Assembly: GCA_946887295.1 (NCBI GenBank)
Contig: CAMPKP010000125.1
Span: forward strand, 1 to 10,919
Source of the DNA: an uncultured Gemmatimonadota bacterium
Lineage (GTDB): Bacteria > Gemmatimonadota > Gemmatimonadetes > Gemmatimonadales > GWC2-71-9
Length of the DNA: 10,919 bases
Direction: 5' to 3'
The translations under genes and the position numbers were made by a program. Below, one piece after another: positions 5,052 through 10,919 of this stretch; within the stretch, counting starts at the first letter, position 1, and each line of letters starts with the position of its first letter. The notes beneath the pieces are model-generated. The model saw nothing but the letters and a program-made list of their open reading frames with translations, was not told the DNA's origin and searched no databases.

Positions 5052-6554
5052 CTACCTCCCTTTCGCCATATCCACCACCAGGCTGTCGATCACCGCCAGC
5101 ACCGCGCGGGTCGGCTGGGCATGGTGGTTCACCTCGACCGAGAAGATGATCGGTCTGCCGTCCGGCCGCTCGATGTAGCCGGAAAGGGTGTTGACCCCGG
5201 CGATGCTCCCGGTCTTGGCGCGGACCCGCGCGGCCAGCGGCGTGCCGACGAACCTGGTCCTCAGATTTCCGGTGCCGCCCGCCTGGGGCAGGCCCGGCGC
5301 GAAGGTCGCGAACCGGGGATGGGCGCGGATGTAGCGCAGCAGCCGGGTGAACCCGTGGGGCGACATGAGGTTCGCGCTGGAGAGCCCGGAGCCGTCCGAG
5401 AGGGAGAACTCGGTGGAGTCGATGCGCATGGAGTCGATGAGGAAGCGGCGCTCCACCGCGAGCCCTTCCTCCCATGTGCCGCCCCCGCCGAAGCGCTTCC
5501 CCAGCTGCTTCAGCAGCATCTCGGCGAAGAGGTTCTGGCTGGTGTTGAGGATCGGGAAGATCCAGTCGCGCACCGGGCGCGAGACCGCCTCGGCGAGCGG
5601 CGGGCGGGCCCGGGCGGCGGCGTACGCCGCGGAGTCCGTCGTCGAGCGGGTGGTGCCGGTGACCGCGATTCCCGCGTCCGCCAGGGCCTGCCTGAGGGCC
5701 CGCGCGGCGAAGAGATTGGGGTCGGCCACCGCGAACGACTCGGTGCGCGGCGGCCGATCGAGTGCGACCGTCCCCTCCGCCCACACCTGGGCCGTGCCCG
5801 GCTGGCGGAAGAATCGGTCGCCGATGTCGGTTTTCCCGCCGGCGGCGACGGTCACGGTGCGGTTCTCGAATGCCACGTCGCCGAGGTCGGGCCACATGCT
5901 GATCAGCGCCGGCGCGCCGACCGCGACGCCCGGCTGCCACACGAAGTCGAGACTGTTGTCGTTGAAGGCCAGCGCGGAGACCGGCGCCGCATACCACCAG
6001 CTCAGGTCGAACAGCTCCCACCCGGGGTGCAGCGAGGCGGCCTCGAAGTAGCTGCCGTCGCCGACCAGATCGCCTTCCACCTGGCGGATGCCCCGCGCCT
6101 TCAGCGTGTCCGCCATCAGCCGGAGCCGGGCGAACGGATCCCGGTCGCAGGCGCCGGGGATCAGCGAGTCGGTGGCGTAGCACCGGCGGCCGAACGTGGG
6201 GTCGCCCCGGCCGTAGAGCACCAGGTCTCCCCGCAGCACCCCGGCGACGACCGGTCCGGCGGCGTAGAGGCTGGTGCGGACGGTGAAGTCGGGCGGCAGG
6301 AGCGCCGACGCCACCGCCGTCACGATGAGCTTGGCGTTGCTGGCCGGAGTGAAGAGCCGGCGGTCGTTGCGGCCGTAGAGCAGCTTCCCGTCGTGGTCCA
6401 CCACCGACACGCCCCAGAGGCTCCGATCGAACGGCGGGGTGTCGAGGCGCTTGTCCAGCCGCTTCGAGAGGGACTGGGCGACGAGGGTGGACTGGGGGAA
6501 GGTCGGAAGGGCGGAAAGGAGCAGCAGCGCCAGCACTGACCGGTTCACGATCAC
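5052..6554 (-). CDS. dacB: D-alanyl-D-alanine carboxypeptidase/endopeptidase, PBP4 type
   Basis: This periplasmic penicillin-binding protein (peptidase family S13) trims the terminal D-Ala of peptidoglycan stems and can cut cross-links. From the chosen GTG it has 500 residues, normal for the class C PBP4 family. A signal peptide follows the start (VNRSVLALLLLSALP, then a polar VAQS cleavage region). The active-site SxxK is SNAK at about 72-75 in FTPASNAK, the SxN is SQN at 339-341 in NTSQNLFAEMLLKQLG, and KTG is at 447-449 in RAKTGSIAG. DGSGLS at 387-392 is also typical. The large insert between SxxK and SxN characteristic of PBP4 is present. GTG at 6552-6554 is preferred because the signal peptide begins there; another GTG two codons later is possible. 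The frame opens earlier, at an ATG ending at 6692, but that stretch is Arg/Pro-rich and gives no sensible signal peptide. Only a GGGG ribosome site is visible. Confidence 0.93.
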   Translation of the reverse strand: MIVNRSVLALLLLSALPTFPQSTLVAQSLSKRLDKRLDTPPFDRSLWGVSVVDHDGKLLYGRNDRRLFTPASNAKLIVTAVASALLPPDFTVRTSLYAAGPVVAGVLRGDLVLYGRGDPTFGRRCYATDSLIPGACDRDPFARLRLMADTLKARGIRQVEGDLVGDGSYFEAASLHPGWELFDLSWWYAAPVSALAFNDNSLDFVWQPGVAVGAPALISMWPDLGDVAFENRTVTVAAGGKTDIGDRFFRQPGTAQVWAEGTVALDRPPRTESFAVADPNLFAARALRQALADAGIAVTGTTRSTTDSAAYAAARARPPLAEAVSRPVRDWIFPILNTSQNLFAEMLLKQLGKRFGGGGTWEEGLAVERRFLIDSMRIDSTEFSLSDGSGLSSANLMSPHGFTRLLRYIRAHPRFATFAPGLPQAGGTGNLRTRFVGTPLAARVRAKTGSIAGVNTLSGYIERPDGRPIIFSVEVNHHAQPTRAVLAVIDSLVVDMAKGR

Positions 6555-6756
6555 GAAGACCCCACTGGGGAAGAGAATGCCGCCCTGCGCCGCGGGTCGC
6601 CGGCGGCACCATCTCGCCGGACCGTGCGGCGGTCGAGAGCGCGGAATCCAGGGATGGCGGGTCGGCGGTGAGGAAGAGGAAGACAGTTGCATTATGCGCG
6701 TAACGTGAACAAACTACCGGGCTTACGACATGGCGTCAATTCCACCTGGAGTCCCG
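6555..6756. promoter_or_regulatory. Divergent gap between dacB and the Omp85 gene
   Basis: This roughly 200-nt gap should carry promoters for both dacB (leftward) and the Omp85-tamB pair (rightward). Its one A+T-richer part is 6685-6716. Leftward, CATAAT (minus strand, 6691-6696) is a 5/6 match to -10, but no -35 sits 16-18 bp upstream. Rightward, TTGCAT (6687-6692) and CAAACT (6710-6715) are 17 bp apart but each matches only 3/6. Neither call is firm. GGAG at 6748-6751 lies 5 nt before the ATG at 6757 and fixes the Omp85 start. CCCC-ACT-GGGG at 6560-6570 is a small inverted repeat just before the dacB start. Confidence 0.35.
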
Positions 6757-8877
6757 ATGAGGGCAGCGGTCGCGAGCGTCTGCGCGTTGCTCTCGCCGTT
6801 TCTCCTGGCGGCGGCGCTGCAGGCCCAGGAACCCGAGCGGGTGGTCCGCGGCCTCGATTTCGAGGGCAACCGGGCGATCCCCGACGAAGTCCTCGCCGCC
6901 GCCATCAGCACCACCAACTCCAGCTGGTTCGCCCGCGCGTTCCTCTTCCGCTGGCTTGGCCTGGGCGCGAAGCGATACTTCGACGAGGAGGAGTTCCGCC
7001 GCGACGTGATCCGCCTCCACGTGCTCTACCGTCGCAGCGGCTTTCCCAACGCGAAGGTGGACACGACCGTGCGGCGGGAGCCGGAGAACGTCTACATCAC
7101 GTTCCGCATCGAAGAGGGTCCGCCGATGCTGGTCGCCAGTCTCGACATCACGGGACTGGACTCGCTCCCCGCCTGGCTCCGGCGCATCGTGACGCTCGAC
7201 CTCCCGCTCCGGGTGGGCGATCCCTTCAACCGCTACCTCATGCAGGCGACGGCCGACTCGATCGAGCGCCGGCTGCGCGACCGCGGCTATCCCTCCGCGA
7301 CGGTCTTCTCCGGCTTCGAGGCCGACCGGGCGAAGCTCCTCGCCCGGGTGAACCTCGAGGTGGACCCCAGCACCAGGGCGGTGATCGGCGAGGTGAGCGT
7401 GGTGGGGCTGAGCCGGCTGGACAGCTCGCTGGTGCGCGATCTCCTGGTGGCCCGGCCCGGCCGCCGCTACTCGCAGGACGAGCTGCTGCTGAGCCAGCAG
7501 AACCTCTACAAGTCCGACCTCTTCCGCTACGCCACGGTCAACATCGACTCCGCGAAGTTCCAGCCGGGGGCCGACACCGTGCCGCTGCTGGTCCAGGTGA
7601 ACGAGAGCAAGCGGCGGCGGATCCGCGGCAGCCTGGGCTACGGAACCGAGGACTGCTTCCGCGGCGGCCTCGCCTGGACCTCGCGGAACTTCCTGGGCAG
7701 CAACGGCCGGCTGCTGGATCTCACCAGCCGTGTCTCCAAGGTGGGCGTGGGCAGTCCGACCGACTGGGGGCTCGCCGACGGGATCTGCAGCTCCTCGACC
7801 AACGACTCGATCGGCTCCTCGCTGCTGAACTACAACCTCGGTGCCACGATCCGGCGGCCCGCCTTCCTGTCGGCGACGAGCAATCTGTCGGTGTCGCTCT
7901 ACACCGAGCGGCGCTCGGAGTTCCGGGTCTTCCTGCGGCGCGAGACCGGCACCACGGTCACCCTGCGCCGGGAGCAGCTGCGGCGGCGGATCCCGCTCAC
8001 GCTGGCCTACAATCTCAACTACGGCCGCACCGAGGCCACCGAGGTCAGCTTCTGCGCCTCGTTCAACGCCTGCACGCCCGAGGTGGTGGGCCAGCTGCGC
8101 CAGAACCGGGTGCTCGCGACCCTCACCGGCACCGCCAGCGTGCCCCGGGTCAACAACGTGCTGGATCCCTCCCGGGGCAGCATCAAGTCCCTGGAAGTGG
8201 CGGTCAGCTCGCGCTTCCTCGGCTCCGCGCCGTTCCAGCAGTTCACCCGGGTGGTGGCCGACGCGGCCTGGTATCGGCCGGTGGGCCGCGACGTGGTGCT
8301 CAGCTGGCACCTGCGTGGCGGGGCCATCTTCTCCCCGACGGTGAGCGTCGCCTCCGAGCGGGGGAATTTCATCCCGCCGGAGCACCGCTTCTACGCCGGC
8401 GGGCCCAACGACGTGCGCGGCTTCGAGCGCAACGAGCTTGGCCCCGTGGTCTACGTGGTGTCGAAGGGTGAGGTGGACAGCGCGGCGGCGGCCGGGCGAG
8501 GCATCGATCCCGACGCGGTGCAGGTGTCGGCGACCGGAGGGAACACGCTCGCCATCGGGAACGTGGAGCTCCGGGTCCCCTCGCCGGTCTTCGGCTCCCG
8601 CCTCCGGCTCGCCGCGTTCGTGGATGCCGGCGGTGCCTGGCAGCGCGGAGGCCGGGACCCCGTGATCCGGGTGACGCCGGGCGCCGGACTCCGCCTCAAC
8701 ACGCCGCTGGGCCCCGCGCGGCTGGACGTAGCCTACAATCCCTACCGTCTCCAATCGGGCTCGCTGTTCCAGTTCGACACCGCGGGGGCGCTCACGCCGG
8801 TGCCCGGCGGGGACCGGTTCGTGCTGGACCGCAGCAGCCACTTCACCTTCCACTTCGCCGTGGGCCAGCCGTTCTGA
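6757..8877 (+). CDS. BamA/TamA-family (Omp85) outer-membrane assembly protein with three POTRA domains
   Basis: This is an outer-membrane beta-barrel protein of the Omp85 superfamily, which inserts barrel proteins into the outer membrane. From the ATG at 6757 it has 706 residues. A signal peptide (MRAAVASVCALLSPFLLAAA, then LQAQE) is followed by three POTRA-like repeats at about residues 25-125, 126-210 and 212-285, starting near RVVRGLDFEGNRAIP, LVASLDITGLDSLP and AVIGEVSVVGLSRLD. The rest is a C-terminal barrel. It carries the conserved VRGF loop motif (GGPNDVRGFERNE, near residues 548-560) and ends with phenylalanine (HFTFHFAVGQPF), as expected for a barrel-end signal. An ATG at 6730 is in frame, but it lacks a ribosome site and would extend the signal peptide oddly. 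Three POTRAs and the adjacent tamB-like gene favour a TamA-like role; BamA usually has five. I leave the symbol blank because TamA proper is best known from Proteobacteria. Four barrel cysteines are noted in the findings. Confidence 0.92.
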   Translation: MRAAVASVCALLSPFLLAAALQAQEPERVVRGLDFEGNRAIPDEVLAAAISTTNSSWFARAFLFRWLGLGAKRYFDEEEFRRDVIRLHVLYRRSGFPNAKVDTTVRREPENVYITFRIEEGPPMLVASLDITGLDSLPAWLRRIVTLDLPLRVGDPFNRYLMQATADSIERRLRDRGYPSATVFSGFEADRAKLLARVNLEVDPSTRAVIGEVSVVGLSRLDSSLVRDLLVARPGRRYSQDELLLSQQNLYKSDLFRYATVNIDSAKFQPGADTVPLLVQVNESKRRRIRGSLGYGTEDCFRGGLAWTSRNFLGSNGRLLDLTSRVSKVGVGSPTDWGLADGICSSSTNDSIGSSLLNYNLGATIRRPAFLSATSNLSVSLYTERRSEFRVFLRRETGTTVTLRREQLRRRIPLTLAYNLNYGRTEATEVSFCASFNACTPEVVGQLRQNRVLATLTGTASVPRVNNVLDPSRGSIKSLEVAVSSRFLGSAPFQQFTRVVADAAWYRPVGRDVVLSWHLRGGAIFSPTVSVASERGNFIPPEHRFYAGGPNDVRGFERNELGPVVYVVSKGEVDSAAAAGRGIDPDAVQVSATGGNTLAIGNVELRVPSPVFGSRLRLAAFVDAGGAWQRGGRDPVIRVTPGAGLRLNTPLGPARLDVAYNPYRLQSGSLFQFDTAGALTPVPGGDRFVLDRSSHFTFHFAVGQPF

Positions 8878-10919
8878 TGCGGCGGCGTCTCGCGCGGTTC
8901 CTGTTCGTCACCCTGCTGGGATCGGTCGCCATGGTCCTGGGGGTGGTGACGTCCATGGTGCTCACGCCGCCGGGACGCGATCTCCTCGCGCGCACCGTCT
9001 CCCTCATGCTCGACCGGGTGGTGCTGGGGCACGTCGACGTGGGCTCGATCTCCGGCTCGTTCCTCTACGACCTGGTGCTCGAGAATCTGGTGGTGCGCGA
9101 CACCAGCGGCGTACTGCTGGCCGACCTGCCCCGGGTGCGGGTGGGATACCGCCTGCCCAACCTGATCGCGGGCCAGGTGGTGCTGAGCTCGGTGCAGCTC
9201 GAGCGTCCGGTGATCCAGCTCATCAAGCACCGGAACGGCCGGATGAACTACGAGGAGGTGCTCCGGCTGGGCAAGGGAGCGCCGGGCGGCCGGTCGCCGC
9301 TGGTGGACTTCCACAACGTGCGGCTGAGCGGCGGCTCGCTGCGGATCGCGCTGCCCTGGAATCCCGACCGCTCGCTCACCACCCAGGCGGCGAAGGATTC
9401 CGCGCTCCGGGCGGAGCGGGCCCGCCCCGGGCGGGTCATCGAGGAGAGTCCCGAGGGGCTCCGCCGGGTGATCGTGCTCTCCGATCTGACCACGAGGCTC
9501 TCGCGGCTCCGGATCGCCACGCCGGACCGGAAGCCGTTCACCATCGACCTCGACTCGCTCGCCACCCGGATCAACGACCCGGCCGTCACCCTGCGCGACG
9601 CGGCGGGGCGGGTGGTGCTCCGGGGCGACAGCGCGGTCTTCAGCCTGTCCCGCGGGGCCCTTCCCGACACCCGGTTCTCCGGGGGCGGGGCCGTCACCTG
9701 GCCCAGGGACACGATCCTGTACGACTTCCAGGTCATCGCGCCGCGGGTCAACCTGGAGGACCTGCGCTGGGTCTCGCCGAAGTTCCCGTCGATGACGGGA
9801 AGCGGTGTGCTCACCGCCCGCTCGGTGAGCGGCACCCGCACCGAGTACGACATCCGCGAGCTCCGGCTCCGCGACGGTCCCCAGCAGGTGAGCGGCGACC
9901 TGGTCGCGGTGACCGACCGGCGCCGGGGCCTGGGCGTGCGCGACATGCGGGTCCAGCTCACCGACCTGAACCTCGACGCGGTGCGGGCCTACCTCGACAC
10001 GCTGCCGTTCTTCGGCACCCTCAGCGGCAGCCTCTCCGGCTCCGGCTTCCTCGACGCGCTCGACGTGCGGCTCGACTGGGCCTTCGCCGACGCCCGGGTT
10101 CCGGGAAACCCGGTGAGCACGATCGCGGGCGAAGGGGGCGTCGGCGCGCGGAAGGATCAGGGCCTCGTCTTCACCGACTTCGCGGTGCGCAGCTCCGACG
10201 TGGATCTCCGGACCGTCCGCCTCATCGCTCCCGCGGTGATTCTCGAGGGCCGCCTCGCCGCCGACGGCACGCTCGATGGCCCGCTCCGGAACGTGTCCTT
10301 CCAGGGCACCGCCCGGCATCGCGACGGCGACCGCCCGCCCAGCGTGGCGGTGGGCATGGTGCATCTCGACACCCGCTTCGACACGCTCGGGCTCGCCACC
10401 GACGTGGCGCTGGAGCCGCTCTCCTTCGACGGCATCCGGCGCGCCTTTCCCTCGCTCAAGACCCGGGGCGAGGTGCGGGGCAGATTTCAGAGCGCGGGCA
10501 CGCTCTCGCGCCTGGAGGTCAACACCGAGCTGACCGGCGACATCGGCAACGTTCGGGCGGACGGCTTCGCCACGCTGCTGCCGCCCCGCTGGGGGGCGGA
10601 GCGGCTCCTGCTCCGGTTCTCCCGGCTCGACCTCGGCGCGCTCACCGGCCGCGACTTCCGCAGCGCGCTGGCCGGCGAGCTTCGGGTGAGCGGCACCATC
10701 GACACGCTGCGCGCACCCGAGGGTGAGGTCGAGCTCGCGCTCACCCGGAGCCGGATTCGCGAGTGGACCATCGACAGCGTGTTCGCGCGAGCGCGCAGCC
10801 GGGACAGCATCATCCAGGTGGACACCGCCTACGCCGAGTGGCAGGGCGCGGCCGCGGCGGGGGCGGGGAGCCTCGGCTGGGCGGCGCCGCACACCGGCAA
10901 GATGGAGTTCAATCTGGTG
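8877..10919 (+). CDS. tamB: TamB/AsmA-like translocation and assembly module protein, 5' part
   Basis: The frame is open from ATG 8877-8879 to the window end (681 codons) without a stop, so the gene is cut by the right edge. Residues about 7-30 (RFLFVTLLGSVAMVLGVVTS) form an N-terminal membrane anchor. They are followed by LTPPGRDLLARTVSLML and by VGSISGSFLYDLVLENLVVRD, the usual start of TamB/DUF490 and AsmA-like proteins. The rest is a long series of short amphipathic beta strands rich in G, S, D and L, such as GSLSGSGFLDALDVRLDW and RGEVRGRFQSAG, as expected of the bridge-like beta-taco fold. Family members span the periplasm and take part in barrel assembly or lipid transport to the outer membrane. 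The ATG shares its A with the Omp85 TGA (TGATG), so the two are probably translationally coupled. The conserved TamB C-terminal domain is outside the window, so an AsmA-like relative cannot be fully excluded. Confidence 0.87.
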   Translation, partial: MRRRLARFLFVTLLGSVAMVLGVVTSMVLTPPGRDLLARTVSLMLDRVVLGHVDVGSISGSFLYDLVLENLVVRDTSGVLLADLPRVRVGYRLPNLIAGQVVLSSVQLERPVIQLIKHRNGRMNYEEVLRLGKGAPGGRSPLVDFHNVRLSGGSLRIALPWNPDRSLTTQAAKDSALRAERARPGRVIEESPEGLRRVIVLSDLTTRLSRLRIATPDRKPFTIDLDSLATRINDPAVTLRDAAGRVVLRGDSAVFSLSRGALPDTRFSGGGAVTWPRDTILYDFQVIAPRVNLEDLRWVSPKFPSMTGSGVLTARSVSGTRTEYDIRELRLRDGPQQVSGDLVAVTDRRRGLGVRDMRVQLTDLNLDAVRAYLDTLPFFGTLSGSLSGSGFLDALDVRLDWAFADARVPGNPVSTIAGEGGVGARKDQGLVFTDFAVRSSDVDLRTVRLIAPAVILEGRLAADGTLDGPLRNVSFQGTARHRDGDRPPSVAVGMVHLDTRFDTLGLATDVALEPLSFDGIRRAFPSLKTRGEVRGRFQSAGTLSRLEVNTELTGDIGNVRADGFATLLPPRWGAERLLLRFSRLDLGALTGRDFRSALAGELRVSGTIDTLRAPEGEVELALTRSRIREWTIDSVFARARSRDSIIQVDTAYAEWQGAAAAGAGSLGWAAPHTGKMEFNLV

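Noticed and set aside
4737..6539. 600-codon plus-strand open frame opposite dacB and sixA
   Set aside because: The minus strand carries complete SxxK, SxN and KTG motifs and the sixA catalytic residues. The plus-strand product has no motif.
6736..8853. 705-codon minus-strand open frame opposite the Omp85 gene
   Set aside because: Low-complexity composition and exact superposition on a gene with POTRA and VRGF motifs mark it as a shadow.
8742..10892. Very long open frame on the minus strand opposite tamB and the end of the Omp85 gene
   Set aside because: Its product is rich in Arg, Gly, Pro, Glu and His with no recognisable motif. The opposite frame has clear Omp85 and TamB features. GC-rich codon use explains the lack of stops.

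Overview
The window is very GC-rich DNA (stop-free antisense frames run for hundreds of codons) from a diderm bacterium. It encodes an outer-membrane beta-barrel assembly protein, a TamB-like protein, a lipoprotein and a periplasmic DD-peptidase. The sigma factor at the left edge has the short N-terminus seen in Bacteroidota-type primary sigma factors. Together with the GC content and the high use of GTG starts, this fits a member of the Gemmatimonadota or a related FCB-like phylum. That placement is an inference from gene content, not a proven assignment. No tRNA, rRNA, insertion sequence, CRISPR array or phage gene is visible; this looks like a chromosomal housekeeping segment.

Layout. (1) At the left edge, leftward, is the 5' part of a sigma-70 gene. 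Its 228-nt upstream gap holds a near-consensus -35/-10 promoter and, just upstream of it, four DnaA-box-like motifs about 20-23 bp apart plus a perfect 16-bp palindrome. (2) A leftward three-gene operon follows: uncharacterised lipoprotein, PduO-type cobalamin adenosyltransferase, aroB. Both junctions are 4-nt GTGA stop/start overlaps, so the three are probably translationally coupled. (3) Diverging from the lipoprotein is a rightward ferredoxin-NADP reductase of the thioredoxin-reductase-like type. It converges on, and overlaps by 16 nt, (4) a leftward dacB-sixA pair: PBP4-type DD-carboxypeptidase, then a histidine phosphatase. (5) Diverging from dacB is a rightward pair: a three-POTRA Omp85 (TamA-like) protein whose stop codon overlaps the start of a TamB/AsmA-like gene, which runs off the right edge.

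How the parts relate. The right half is an envelope block: peptidoglycan trimming (DacB) is divergent from an outer-membrane assembly pair (Omp85 plus TamB). The left half mixes general metabolism (shikimate pathway, cobalamin adenosylation, ferredoxin/NADPH redox) with transcription initiation. I see no obvious new defence or mobile system. The points most worth a second look are the DnaA-box-like array and palindrome upstream of the sigma gene, the 3-POTRA Omp85/TamB pairing with four cysteines in the barrel, and the unrecognised lipoprotein coupled to two metabolic enzymes.
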